NCBI GenBank assembly: GCA_001897995.1
Contig: MKRV01000266.1
Coordinates: forward strand, 1-64,000
Reading direction: 5' to 3'
DNA length: 64,000 nt
Source: Alphaproteobacteria bacterium 65-37
GTDB taxonomy: Bacteria > Pseudomonadota > Alphaproteobacteria > Reyranellales > Reyranellaceae
The notes under the pieces: generated by a model
What the model was told of the DNA's origin: nothing
The model's database searches: none
What the model saw: only the letters and a program-made list of their open reading frames with translations
Made by a program: the position numbers and the translations under genes
In this document: in pieces, positions 10,575 through 18,721 of the stretch
How positions within the stretch are numbered: the first letter of the stretch is position 1
Layout: every line of letters begins with the position of its first letter

Positions 10575-11049
10575 ATCGATCCTGAGGCGTGCCCGCCGTG
10601 CCGCCGCCGAAGCCCAGAAGGAACCCTTCTGGAAGCGCAAGACCTTGGCCCAGATGACCAAGCAGGAGTGGGAATCGCTCTGCGACGGCTGCGGCATGTG
10701 CTGCGTCAACAAGCTGGAATACGAGGGGACGGGCGAGCTCGCCCAGACCGACACCTGCTGCAAGCTGCTGGATCCCAAGACGGCGCGCTGCAAGGATTAC
10801 AAGAATCGCAAGAAGATCGTGCCGGACTGCATCCAGCTGACCCCAAAGGTTGTGGCCAAGATGGACTGGCTCCCCAAGACCTGCGCCTACCGCCTGGTCC
10901 ACTTTCGCCAGGACCTCTACTGGTGGCATCCCCTGCTGTCAGGTGATCCAAACACTGTGCACGAAGCGGGAATCTCGGCCCGCGGCCGGGTCATCCCCGA
11001 GGATCAGGTCGAGGATATCAGCGACAGAGTGGTGGATTGGTTTGCTTGA
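10564..11049 (+). CDS. YcgN/UPF0260 family cysteine-cluster protein
   Basis: A 161-aa soluble protein with the conserved cysteine cluster of the YkgJ/YcgN group: 'CDGCGMCC', 'DTCCKLLD', 'ARCKDYKNR', 'VPDCIQL' and 'KTCAYR'. The spacing suggests binding of a metal or iron-sulfur centre; no activity is established. The start ATG at 10564 lies inside the end of meaB, giving an 11-base overlap and implying translational coupling. The 246-line track ORF in this frame begins too early. A hairpin with a T-run follows the stop. Confidence 0.88.
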   Translation: MAAKSILRRARRAAAEAQKEPFWKRKTLAQMTKQEWESLCDGCGMCCVNKLEYEGTGELAQTDTCCKLLDPKTARCKDYKNRKKIVPDCIQLTPKVVAKMDWLPKTCAYRLVHFRQDLYWWHPLLSGDPNTVHEAGISARGRVIPEDQVEDISDRVVDWFA

Positions 11050-11074
11050 CGGGGCCCGCTTCGGCCCGTAAAAA
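11046..11074 (+). promoter_or_regulatory. Candidate promoter for rpmB
   Basis: TTGACG (11046-11051), preceded by C as in many alphaproteobacterial -35 elements, is separated by 17 bp from GTAAAA (11069-11074). It overlaps the stop codon of the YcgN-like gene. If used, transcription would begin near 11081 and the hairpin at 11083-11109 would lie in the rpmB leader. The -10 match is weak, so this is tentative. Confidence 0.35.
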
Positions 11075-11082
11075 GCCGGCCT

Positions 11083-11109
11083 TCCCGCCCTTCGGCGGGA
11101 TCGTTTTTT
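11083..11109 (+). terminator. Intrinsic terminator or attenuator before rpmB
   Basis: TCCCGCC and GGCGGGA form a 7-bp stem with a CTTC loop, followed by TCG and six T residues. It ends 13 bases before the rpmB start codon, so it either ends the meaB-ycgN transcript or attenuates rpmB. Confidence 0.75.
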
Positions 11110-11122
11110 AGCGGATATCGCC

Positions 11123-11428
11123 ATGCCTCGTCGTTGCGCCCTTTCGGGCAAGGCCGTGCAGTACGGCAACAATGTGAGCCACGCGAACAACAAGTCGCGT
11201 CGTCGCTTCATGTCCAACCTGCAGGTCGCCTCGGTTCTGTCCGATGCGCTCGGCCATTCGGTGCGCCTGCGGCTGACCCCGCGCGGCATCAAGACGATCG
11301 AGCACAATGGTGGCATCGACGCCTACCTGCTCGGCACCAACAACAGCAAGCTGAGCCCCGAGATGCAGGTGCTGAAGCGCCGTGTCGTGTCGGCCAAGGC
11401 CAAGAAGGATGCGAAGGCGGCGGCGTAA
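11123..11428 (+). CDS. rpmB: 50S ribosomal protein L28
   Basis: A 101-aa large-subunit ribosomal protein. The N-terminus 'MPRRCALSGKAVQYGNNVSH' and 'NKSRRRFMSNLQVASV' are diagnostic of the longer alphaproteobacterial L28. It begins just downstream of a hairpin/T-run and is closed by its own strong terminator at 11453-11480, so it is probably transcribed alone or by read-through of the upstream hairpin. Only a weak ribosome-binding sequence (AGCGGA) precedes it. Confidence 0.97.
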   Translation: MPRRCALSGKAVQYGNNVSHANNKSRRRFMSNLQVASVLSDALGHSVRLRLTPRGIKTIEHNGGIDAYLLGTNNSKLSPEMQVLKRRVVSAKAKKDAKAAA

Positions 11429-11452
11429 GCGGCCGTTTCCTGACGCTTGAAC

Positions 11453-11480
11453 AGCGGGCCTGCGGGCCCGCTTTTTATTT
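11453..11480 (+). terminator. Rho-independent terminator of rpmB
   Basis: AGCGGGCC (11453-11460) pairs perfectly with GGCCCGCT (11465-11472) around a 4-base loop, followed by TTTTTATTT. It lies 24 bases after the rpmB stop and before a convergent gene. Confidence 0.9.
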
Positions 11481-11516
11481 GTGCCGGCCTACTTGCACAA
11501 TCTTACTTGCCCAATC

Positions 11517-12533
11517 CTATTTGGCAGACCGAAGCGGGCTCTGCGGCAACTCGAACAGCATCAGGATGTTGCGCTGGAGCGGATTGAAGTTGTCGTCCGA
11601 GATCAGCCACAGCAGGGTCTCGCCACGCGTGCCCCGGGTGGCCGAGAGGCCTTCCAGATTATCGACGGCATAGGGCGTGGCGAGGAAGGCGAGTTCCTCA
11701 GGCGTCACCGTGCCGCCCGGCTGGAGCTGAGCTGCCTCGAAACGCATCACGCGCACCCGCACGCCGCGCACCACGTCGAAGGCCCGCTCCAGGGTCGCAT
11801 AGGCGCCGTCGGGCAGCCGGACGATGGCGGTCGGCCGGAAGTCGGGGTTGGTCGTGTAGCTGAAGCTGCTCCAGCTGTAGCGGCTGTTGCCGGCGGGGCG
11901 GCCGATCCAGCCCACCACCGTGCCGGGCTTAAGGCTGTATTCCTCGCTGATGGCGACGACTGTGCCGTCTTCCAGTGCCGTCATGGCCTCGATGCCGCCA
12001 TTGGCGGGCTGGCGGCCGATATCGGCCGGTCCCTCAATCGGCAGCGGTGTCGCCTCGAGCGTACGATAATGCCACAGCCGGTGCCGGCGCTCGAAGGCGA
12101 TCAGCCACGAGCCGTCGGGCAGCCGGGCCATCGCCTCGGCATCGGCCTCGGCCTTGCTGTGGATCGCCTTGCCGTCGAGGCCGCGCAACTGGCCGATCCG
12201 GGCCTGACCGAGGCCGGCGAGATTGCCGTCGGCGCTGTAGTCGATGGTCGCCGTGAACCAGGCTCCCTCGTCGGAGATCGAGGTCAGCGAACGGCCGTCG
12301 GCCGAGACATGCAGGTCGGACCAGCCGCCGAAATTGGGGGAATCGGCCTTCATCTCGACGCCGCCGCGCCAGATCAGCCGTCCGATCTCGGTCGCGGCCG
12401 GCTCGTCGAGCTTGAAGACCAGCCGCTGGTTGTGGATCGCGAGCGGCTTTTCCTGGGCGCCGGCCGGCGGCGGCGAACCGCCGATGCAGGCGGTGGCGAG
12501 CAGGCAGACCGCGAGAAGGGCGCGGCGCAGCAC
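11517..12533 (-). CDS. Phytase-like esterase domain protein, exported
   Basis: A 338-aa protein of the 'esterase-like activity of phytase' family (a beta-propeller-like domain). A signal peptide is present. The cysteine in 'LLATACIGG' could be a lipidation site, although the residues before it fit a lipobox poorly. The conserved 'GWSDLHVSADGRSLTSISDEG' region and 'GIEAMTALEDGTVVAISEE' follow. Real substrate is unknown. It starts 17 bp after the cobT stop on the same strand, so it is most likely the last gene of a cobS-cobT transcription unit. This neighbourhood recurs in relatives as far as I recall, but no functional link to cobalamin is established. Confidence 0.82.
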   Translation of the reverse strand: MLRRALLAVCLLATACIGGSPPPAGAQEKPLAIHNQRLVFKLDEPAATEIGRLIWRGGVEMKADSPNFGGWSDLHVSADGRSLTSISDEGAWFTATIDYSADGNLAGLGQARIGQLRGLDGKAIHSKAEADAEAMARLPDGSWLIAFERRHRLWHYRTLEATPLPIEGPADIGRQPANGGIEAMTALEDGTVVAISEEYSLKPGTVVGWIGRPAGNSRYSWSSFSYTTNPDFRPTAIVRLPDGAYATLERAFDVVRGVRVRVMRFEAAQLQPGGTVTPEELAFLATPYAVDNLEGLSATRGTRGETLLWLISDDNFNPLQRNILMLFELPQSPLRSAK

Positions 12534-12550
12534 CGGAGGCGAGACCGGAC

Positions 12551-14500
12551 TCAGGCGGCCCGCCGGCCGGACGATTTGCCGCCGGCCTTGCTGCCGGGAC
12601 CCGCCTTGCCGGCGCCGCCGCGGCCGCGCTGGCCACCGCCACGTGCGGCCCGCACGTCCTTGGCATCCTCTTCGTCGAACAGCGAGGCGAGCTGCTCCAT
12701 CATCGTGCCGCCCAGCTGGTCGGCATCGACAATGGTGACGGCACGGCGGTAGTAGCGCGTGACGTCGTGGCCGATGCCGATGGCGATCAGCTCGACCGGC
12801 GAGCGCGTCTCGATCCAGTCGATGACGTCGCGCAGATGGCGCTCGAGATAGTTGCCCGGATTGACCGACAGGGTCGAATCGTCGACCGGCGCGCCGTCGG
12901 AGATCACCATCATGATCTTGCGCTCTTCGGGGCGCGGCAGCAGGCGGTTATGCGCCCACAAGAGCGCCTCGCCGTCGATGTTCTCCTTGAGGATGCCCTC
13001 GCGCAGCATCAGGCCGAGATTCTTGCGGGCGCGGCGCCACGGGGCGTCAGCCGGCTTGTAGATGATGTGGCGCAGATCGTTCAGGCGGCCGGGATTGGCC
13101 GGCTTGCCGGCGGCGAGCCACTGCTCGCGGCTCTGGCCGCCCTTCCAGGCACGCGTCGTGAAGCCCAGGATCTCGACCTTGACGCCGCAGCGCTCCAGCG
13201 TGCGCGCGAGAATGTCGGCGCTCATCGCCGCCACGGTGATCGGCCGGCCGCGCATCGAGCCGGAATTGTCGATCAGGAGCGACACCACGGTGTCGCGGAA
13301 GTTCGTGTCCTTCTCCTTCTTGAAGGACAGCGCATGCATGGGATTGGCCACGATGCGGGCCAGACGCGCCGCATCGAGCGTGCCCTCGTCGAGGTCGAAG
13401 TCCCAGGAGCGGTTCTGCTGCGCCATCAGGCGACGCTGCAGGCGGTTGGCCAGCTTGCCGATCACGCCCTGCAGGTGCGAGAGCTGCTGGTCGAGGTGAT
13501 TGCGCAGGCGGCCGAGTTCCTCGGCGTCGCACAGCTGGTCGGCCTCGACGATCTCGTCGAACTTCAGCGTATAGGCATGGTATTGCTGGCCGAGCGGCTC
13601 GTTGGAGAGCGCTCCCGGCGGCAGCCACGGACGCTCGGCGCGGCCCGGCTCCTCCTCGTCGCCCGAGCCCATCTGCATCTCGGTCTGGGCCTGGTCGGCG
13701 ACGGTCTCCGACGCGTCCTCCTGCTCGGAGGCGTCCTCGGTCTCCTCGCCCTGGGCGCCGTAGCCCTGGGTCTCGCTGGAATCGCTCTGATCGTCGCCGG
13801 TCTCGTTGGACTGGCCGTCGGCGTTCTCCTGATCCTGGCTCTCTTCGGTATCGTCGTCCTGCAGGTCGGCCGATTCGTCGCCGAGCTTCAGGTCGCGGAT
13901 GAGCTGGCGCGCGGCGCGGGCGAAGGATTCCTGGTTGCCGAGCGAGTCGCGCAGCTTCTGGAAGTCGCGGCCGGCGGCGCTCTCGACGTCGGCGCGCCAC
14001 ATGTCGACCATGGCCTTGGCCGAGTCGGGCGGGGCGGCGCCCAGCAGCTGCTCGCGCGCGATCAGCCCGATCACGTCGGCGAGCGGGGCATCTTCCTTGC
14101 TCTTGATGCGGGCATGGCCGCGCTGGTCGGAGCGCTGGCGCCACAGCGCGGCGAGATTGTCGGCGACGCCCGCCATCTTGCGCGCGCCCAGCGCCTCGAC
14201 GCGAACCTGCTCGACCGCTTCGAAGATCGCCCGCGCGGTCTCGCCGCGCGGCACGCGCCGCAGGTGGGTCTTGCGGTCGTGATGGCGCAGCTTCAGCGCC
14301 ATCGAGTCGGCCTCGCCGCGGACACGGCTGACATCCTCGACCGGCAGATCGCGCGCCGGCACGGTGATGCGGGCCTCGCTGCCGAGCAGCGAGCCGCCAT
14401 CGGGAACGAACGAGACGTTCACTTCCTTGCGCGAAACCGCCCGCATGGTGGTGGCGGTGACGCGGCGGAACTCCTCGAGAGGAGTCGTGTCCTTGGCCAT
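12551..14500 (-). CDS. cobT: Aerobic cobaltochelatase subunit CobT
   Basis: With CobS and CobN, inserts cobalt into hydrogenobyrinic acid a,c-diamide in the aerobic cobalamin pathway. The 649-aa protein has an N-terminal domain, a strongly acidic linker around residues 200-290 rich in Asp, Glu and Gln ('[20 protein letters not shown]'), and a C-terminal von Willebrand A domain with MIDAS motif 'DNSGSMRG' near 409. The C-terminus is Gly/Arg/Lys-rich. It lies 68 bp after cobS. The cobalamin made would serve the methylmalonyl-CoA mutase encoded 8 kb away. The large plus-strand ORF over this gene is a shadow. Confidence 0.96.
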   Translation of the reverse strand: MAKDTTPLEEFRRVTATTMRAVSRKEVNVSFVPDGGSLLGSEARITVPARDLPVEDVSRVRGEADSMALKLRHHDRKTHLRRVPRGETARAIFEAVEQVRVEALGARKMAGVADNLAALWRQRSDQRGHARIKSKEDAPLADVIGLIAREQLLGAAPPDSAKAMVDMWRADVESAAGRDFQKLRDSLGNQESFARAARQLIRDLKLGDESADLQDDDTEESQDQENADGQSNETGDDQSDSSETQGYGAQGEETEDASEQEDASETVADQAQTEMQMGSGDEEEPGRAERPWLPPGALSNEPLGQQYHAYTLKFDEIVEADQLCDAEELGRLRNHLDQQLSHLQGVIGKLANRLQRRLMAQQNRSWDFDLDEGTLDAARLARIVANPMHALSFKKEKDTNFRDTVVSLLIDNSGSMRGRPITVAAMSADILARTLERCGVKVEILGFTTRAWKGGQSREQWLAAGKPANPGRLNDLRHIIYKPADAPWRRARKNLGLMLREGILKENIDGEALLWAHNRLLPRPEERKIMMVISDGAPVDDSTLSVNPGNYLERHLRDVIDWIETRSPVELIAIGIGHDVTRYYRRAVTIVDADQLGGTMMEQLASLFDEEDAKDVRAARGGGQRGRGGAGKAGPGSKAGGKSSGRRAA

Positions 14501-14568
14501 TTACGCGCTCTCTACTTCGGCGACTGGGTCTCTACTGCGGTAGCCGGGTTTCTGCTGCAGCAGCTCGG

Positions 14569-15573
14569 CTAGTGCAGCTTGCCGCCCTTGCCACTGCCCG
14601 ACGGCAATTCCTTGCCGAAGCAGCGCTGGTAGTACTCGGCGAGCGTGCTGCGCTCGACCTCGTCGCACTTGTTGAGGAAGGTCAGGCGGAAGGCGAAGCC
14701 GACGTCGCCGCCGAAGATGCGCGCATTCTCGGCCCAGGTGATCACCGTACGCGGCGACATCACGGTCGAGATATCGCCGGCGATGAAGCCGGCGCGTGTC
14801 AGGTCGGCCAGCGCCACCATGGCGGAGATCGTCTTGCGGCCGTCATCGTTGTCGTAGAACGGCGTCTTGGCCGAGACGATGTTCACTTCCTGATCGTGCG
14901 GCAGGTAGTTCAGCGTCGTCACGATCGACCAGCGGTCCATCTGGCCCTGGTTGATCTGCTGCGTGCCGTGATAGAGGCCGGTCGTGTCGCCGAGGCCGAC
15001 CGTGTTGGCGGTCGAGAACAGGCGGAAGGCCGGGTGAGGGCGGATCACCTTGTTCTGGTCGAGCAGGGTGAGCTTGCCTTCGACTTCGAGCACGCGCTGG
15101 ATCACGAACATCACGTCGGCGCGGCCGGCGTCGTACTCGTCGAACACCAGCGCCGTCGGGTTCTGCAGCGCCCAGGGCAGGATACCCTCGCGAAACTCGG
15201 TGATCTGCTTGCCGTCGCGCAGCACGATGGCGTCCTTGCCGATCAGGTCGATACGGCTGATATGGCTGTCGAGGTTGACGCGGATGCAGGGCCAGTTGAG
15301 GCGCGCCGCGACCTGCTCGATGTGGGTCGACTTGCCGGTGCCGTGGTAGCCTTGGACCATGACACGTCGGTTGTGCGCGAAGCCGGCGAGGATCGCCATC
15401 GTCGTGTCGTGGTCGAAGAGGTAGGCATCGTCGACTTCCGGGACATGCTCGGTGGCCGCACTGAATGCCGGCACCTCCATGTCGGTGTCGATGCCGAACA
15501 GCTGGCGAGCGGAAACCTTGATATCCGGCATGCCCGACACATTCTGGCGGGCCGCGGTCGTCGTCGAAGCCAT
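14569..15573 (-). CDS. cobS: Aerobic cobaltochelatase subunit CobS (AAA+ ATPase)
   Basis: The AAA+ ATPase of the CobNST chelatase, 334 aa. '[18 protein letters not shown]' near the N-terminus is typical. Walker A '[10 protein letters not shown]' is near residue 72 and Walker B '[10 protein letters not shown]' near 141. The track ORF starts 28 codons too early; the ATG at 15573 has TAGGAA upstream and gives the normal length. cobT follows. A hairpin with a T-run on this strand ends about 14 bases before the start codon, so either cobS has a very short leader beyond it or the hairpin regulates it. Confidence 0.96.
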   Translation of the reverse strand: MASTTTAARQNVSGMPDIKVSARQLFGIDTDMEVPAFSAATEHVPEVDDAYLFDHDTTMAILAGFAHNRRVMVQGYHGTGKSTHIEQVAARLNWPCIRVNLDSHISRIDLIGKDAIVLRDGKQITEFREGILPWALQNPTALVFDEYDAGRADVMFVIQRVLEVEGKLTLLDQNKVIRPHPAFRLFSTANTVGLGDTTGLYHGTQQINQGQMDRWSIVTTLNYLPHDQEVNIVSAKTPFYDNDDGRKTISAMVALADLTRAGFIAGDISTVMSPRTVITWAENARIFGGDVGFAFRLTFLNKCDEVERSTLAEYYQRCFGKELPSGSGKGGKLH

Positions 15574-15586
15574 CACACGGTTCCTA

Positions 15587-15613
15587 CAAAACAAAGCCCG
15601 CCAAATTGCGGGC
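15587..15613 (-). terminator. Intrinsic terminator between the J-domain gene and cobS
   Basis: Read on the minus strand, GCCCGC-AATTTG-GCGGGC is followed by TTTGTTTTG. It is 75 bp after the J-domain stop and immediately before the cobS ribosome-binding site, so it may also attenuate cobS. Confidence 0.7.
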
Positions 15614-15688
15614 AACAACGATAGTCGCAGGCCGAATTGTGCACCGCAAGCGGCCAATTGCGGGGTCTGCCCTGAGCAGGGCTAATCA

Positions 15689-16267
15689 CTACGCCGGCAG
15701 GTGTTCTGATGCCCGCAGAGTGGAATAGGCGGCGTTGATTTCCTTGAGCTTTTCCTCGGCTGCCCGAGCCCCGCCATTGGCATCCGGATGGTGCAGCTTG
15801 ACCAGCTCCTTGTAACGGGATTTCACGACAGCCCGCGTAAGCGGCCATGAAAGTTCAAGGACATCCAAGGCGTTACGTTCCGCCGGGGTCAGTTGCTCAC
15901 TGCCATCGAGTTTGGGCGGCGGCTTTTCACCGAGGCCGGCATCATCGGCCAGGCCGAGCGGATCCTTGATCTGTGCATAGGCACTGCCGTTGCGGCGGGC
16001 GCCGAGCGGCCAGACCGGCCGGCGCCAAGTCGTGTCGGCACGGATATGCGCTTCGATCTGGTCAGCATCGAGGCCGGCGAAATAGTCCCACTTCTTGTTG
16101 TACTCGCGGACATGCTCGAGGCAGAACCAGCGATACTCGTCGAGGCGATCGCGGGCCCGCGGCGCACGGTACTCGCCGTGCAATCGGCAGCCCGGCGCTT
16201 CGCAGACCCGCTGATGCGGCAGCGGGCCTTCGGTCGCGGTCAAGGGTTTGGTTCGCCGGCGGGGCAT
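15689..16267 (-). CDS. J-domain (DnaJ-like) protein
   Basis: A 192-aa protein whose C-terminal ~60 residues form a J-domain with the invariant HPD in 'KLHHPDANGG' near residue 155. This motif stimulates an Hsp70 such as DnaK. The N-terminal part holds Cys/His residues ('CEAPGCRLHGEY', 'WFCLEHVREYNKKWDYFAG') that could bind a metal; this layout is common in alphaproteobacterial J-proteins, but the client is unknown. I place the start at the ATG at 16267, since the upstream extension in the track is low in conservation signals. It is divergent from bolA across 47 bp. Confidence 0.88.
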   Translation of the reverse strand: MPRRRTKPLTATEGPLPHQRVCEAPGCRLHGEYRAPRARDRLDEYRWFCLEHVREYNKKWDYFAGLDADQIEAHIRADTTWRRPVWPLGARRNGSAYAQIKDPLGLADDAGLGEKPPPKLDGSEQLTPAERNALDVLELSWPLTRAVVKSRYKELVKLHHPDANGGARAAEEKLKEINAAYSTLRASEHLPA

Positions 16268-16314
16268 TCGGCTAATATGTGTTCCTGAATTGCAGTGGGC
16301 AAGTGAGGCGAGCG

Positions 16315-16605
16315 ATGGGCAAGGTTGCGATGGCGATTGACAACAAATTGCGGGCGACTTTCGCGCCGGCACGTCTTGCCATCGAAGACGAATCGTCGAA
16401 GCATCACGGCCATGCCGGCTGGCGCGAAGGCGGCGAGACGCATTTCAAGGTCGAGATCGTTTCCGCTGCATTCGAAGGCCAGAGCCGCGTGGCGCGCCAG
16501 CGTTCGGTCTACGCGGCGCTGAAGCAGGAGCTCGATGCCGGCCTGCATGCGCTCGCGCTGACGACCCTGACGCCGGCCGAGGAAGCCGCACGTATGTCAT
16601 CCTGA
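16315..16605 (+). CDS. bolA: BolA family protein
   Basis: A 96-aa BolA/IbaG-type protein, a partner of monothiol glutaredoxins in iron-sulfur handling or a morphology regulator. 'LRATFAPARLAIEDESSKHHGH' and 'ETHFKVEIVSAAFEGQSRVARQR' contain the conserved helix-turn-helix-like KH core and the metal-ligand His. The start ATG at 16315 is chosen over the earlier track start because the family N-terminus is short. The last residues and the stop codon (RMSS*) are encoded inside a dispersed palindromic repeat, so the extreme C-terminus has probably been replaced. It is divergent from the J-domain gene. Confidence 0.93.
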   Translation: MGKVAMAIDNKLRATFAPARLAIEDESSKHHGHAGWREGGETHFKVEIVSAAFEGQSRVARQRSVYAALKQELDAGLHALALTTLTPAEEAARMSS

Positions 16606-16665
16606 GGCTGCAGGCCGAAGGATCTTTGCCGGTCCGTAAAGGTCCCTCGCGTTGCTCGGGATGAC
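16595..16665. repeat. Dispersed palindromic repeat overlapping bolA 3' end
   Basis: It begins TGTCATCCTGAGG and ends TGCTCGGGATGAC. The right half (AAAGGTCCCTCGC...) matches the right arm of the perfect inverted repeat at 57227-57294 with two mismatches. Confidence 0.8.
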
Positions 16666-16675
16666 GGCTACGCTG

Positions 16676-17365
16676 TCACCCTTCCATCTCGATTTCCTTG
16701 CCCGCGGCGGCCGTGCGCACCGCTTCGGCGTCGGGGCCGGTGTAGAAATCCGGCACCCAGCGGCGGGTGACGTCGCTGTCCGACGCCCAGGTATGGCAGG
16801 TGTCGAGCATATAGGGCTTGCGTCGCGGCTTTTTCGCGGCATCGGCATCGCCTTTGGGCCCGGCATTGTCCTTGGGCCCAGTATTGTCCGTGGGCAGAGT
16901 GCCGGCCTTCTGGCGATGGGCGCGATTGAGCTCCGACGCTTTGCGGGAGGCCACAGTCTGGAAGGCGGTGGTCGCCACTGGCCCGAGCAGCTCGACGATG
17001 TGCGTGCAGCCCTGGATACCGCCCAGGCGCGCCCGCACCTCGCGATGGAAGCCGCCGCCGATGCGCAGCCCGATCAGCTTCTTGAAGGCGGGCGTGATGT
17101 CGCCGCACATGCGGTAGGGCGACTTGTCCGTCACCGTCTCGACATCGACGATGGTGAAGGTGTGATCGAGCGTGAGCCGGATCGACATGTCGTGGATGAA
17201 GTCACCCGGCGCGAGCGGGCCGCGCCATTCGTTGGCGTGCTCGTAAGTCTTCTCGTCGGTGATGCGGCCTTCGATGTCCCAGAGCCCATCCTCGCGAAAG
17301 AAGCCCTGGCAGGTGACGCGACGCGTATGAAGGTGCTGTCGGCCGACGGGCGGCGGAAGCGGCAT
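16676..17365 (-). CDS. DUF2889 domain-containing protein
   Basis: A 229-aa cytosolic protein that matches DUF2889: 'HTRRVTCQGFFREDGLWDIEGRITDEK', 'FIHDMSIRLTLDHTFTIVDVE' and a C-terminal 'YMLDTCHTWASDSDVTRRWVPDFY'. The function is unknown. A short repetitive insert 'TDNTGPKDNAGPKGDA' sits around residues 160-175 and looks like a local duplication. It is the last gene of the aroK-aroB-CNNM run on this strand, 38 bp from the CNNM gene. Confidence 0.85.
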   Translation of the reverse strand: MPLPPPVGRQHLHTRRVTCQGFFREDGLWDIEGRITDEKTYEHANEWRGPLAPGDFIHDMSIRLTLDHTFTIVDVETVTDKSPYRMCGDITPAFKKLIGLRIGGGFHREVRARLGGIQGCTHIVELLGPVATTAFQTVASRKASELNRAHRQKAGTLPTDNTGPKDNAGPKGDADAAKKPRRKPYMLDTCHTWASDSDVTRRWVPDFYTGPDAEAVRTAAAGKEIEMEG

Positions 17366-17403
17366 GGTGGTTCCCTTGTAGAATGGGGACCCTGCAGAAG
17401 GGG

Positions 17404-18711
17404 TCAGTTGGCCGCTTGTATGGCGGCGGGCGGCACGATGCGCAACTCGGCGATACGGGTGCCCTCGCGCTTCAATATCTCGAAGCGAAACCCGTAAAAG
17501 GCGTAGGTCTGGCCCACTTCCGGGATGCGGCGCGCCTCGTGCAGGACCAGGCCGGCGATGGTCGTGGCCACCCCCTCCGGCAGGCCCCAGCCGAACTCGC
17601 GGTTGAGGTCGCGGATCGGCACGTCGCCCTGGCAGAGCAGGCTGCCATCGTCGCGCTTCATCACGCCGCGCCGGATGGCGTCGTGCTCGTCCTCGATATC
17701 GCCCACGATCTCCTCGATGATGTCCTCGAGGGTGACGATGCCGCGCAGTGCGCCGTATTCGTCGACGACGATGGCGAAATGCTCGTGGCGGGCGCGAAAA
17801 GCCTCGAGCTGGTCGAACAGCACTGTCGATTCCGGAATGAACCAGGGCGGCGTCATCACCGCATCGATCCTGACGTCGTTGCCCGAACCCTGGGCCGCCT
17901 TGATGGCGCGGAACAGGTCCTTGGCGTGCATCACGCCCACGATGTTGTCGGCCTCGCCACGATAGAGCGGGATGCGCGTGTAGGGCGCGGCCAGTACCTG
18001 GGTCACGATCTCGTCGATCGGCTGGCCGGCGTCGATCAGCGCCACGTTGCCGCGATGGGTCATCACGTCGCCCACCGTGCGGTCGCCGAGATCGAGCACG
18101 GAGCGCAGCATCGCCTTCTCGGCAGGCGCCGCCTCGTCGGTCAGATCCGCGCCGTGCAGCTCGATGGCGCCGCGCAGCAGGTCGCTGTGCTCCTGTGCGT
18201 CGTGGGCGCGATCGGCCCGGACGTTCATCAGGCCGAGGAAGAAGCGCGAGATCGCCGCCACGCCGCGCGCCATCGGCCCCAGGATGGCCAGCGTGAACAC
18301 GATCGAGGGCGCCAGCATCAAGGCCACCCGATCGGCGCGCAGCAGCGCCCAGGTCTTGGGCATGACCTCGGCGAAGATCACCACCATCACGCCGATCGCC
18401 AGCGTGGCGTAGACGATGCCCGCGGCGCCGAACAGGGCCGTCAGCACCGCCGTCGTGAGCGAGGCCGAGAAGATGTTGACGACGTTGTTGCCGAGAAGGA
18501 CGGCGCTCACCGTCTCGTCCTTGTGGTCGAGCAGCCGGTTGACCATGGCGGCGCGCTTGTTGCCCTGCTGGGCGAGCCGATGCATGCGCGGCCGCGATGC
18601 TCCGGTGATCGCCGTCTCGGCGGCCGACAGGTAGGCCGCCAGCAGCAGGCAGAATACGACCAGCGGTACCGCGATCGAAAGTGGCAGGTCGAAGTGAAGC
18701 TCGGCGTCCAT
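17404..18711 (-). CDS. CNNM/CorC-type membrane transporter (HlyC/CorC family)
   Basis: A 435-aa inner-membrane protein, probably a magnesium/cobalt exporter. The N-terminal DUF21 domain has hydrophobic helices ('AVPLVVFCLLLAAYLSAAET') and the signature 'ETVSAVLLGNNVVNI'. Two CBS domains follow ('VMTHRGNVALIDAGQPIDE', 'RIDAVMTPPWFIPESTVL') and then the CorC/HlyC domain with 'VVDEYGALRGIVTLEDIIEEI'. It lies 10 bp after aroB, a linkage frequent in alphaproteobacteria, so it is probably co-transcribed with the shikimate genes. Confidence 0.93.
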   Translation of the reverse strand: MDAELHFDLPLSIAVPLVVFCLLLAAYLSAAETAITGASRPRMHRLAQQGNKRAAMVNRLLDHKDETVSAVLLGNNVVNIFSASLTTAVLTALFGAAGIVYATLAIGVMVVIFAEVMPKTWALLRADRVALMLAPSIVFTLAILGPMARGVAAISRFFLGLMNVRADRAHDAQEHSDLLRGAIELHGADLTDEAAPAEKAMLRSVLDLGDRTVGDVMTHRGNVALIDAGQPIDEIVTQVLAAPYTRIPLYRGEADNIVGVMHAKDLFRAIKAAQGSGNDVRIDAVMTPPWFIPESTVLFDQLEAFRARHEHFAIVVDEYGALRGIVTLEDIIEEIVGDIEDEHDAIRRGVMKRDDGSLLCQGDVPIRDLNREFGWGLPEGVATTIAGLVLHEARRIPEVGQTYAFYGFRFEILKREGTRIAELRIVPPAAIQAAN

Positions 18712-18721
18712 CGCTCGGGCG

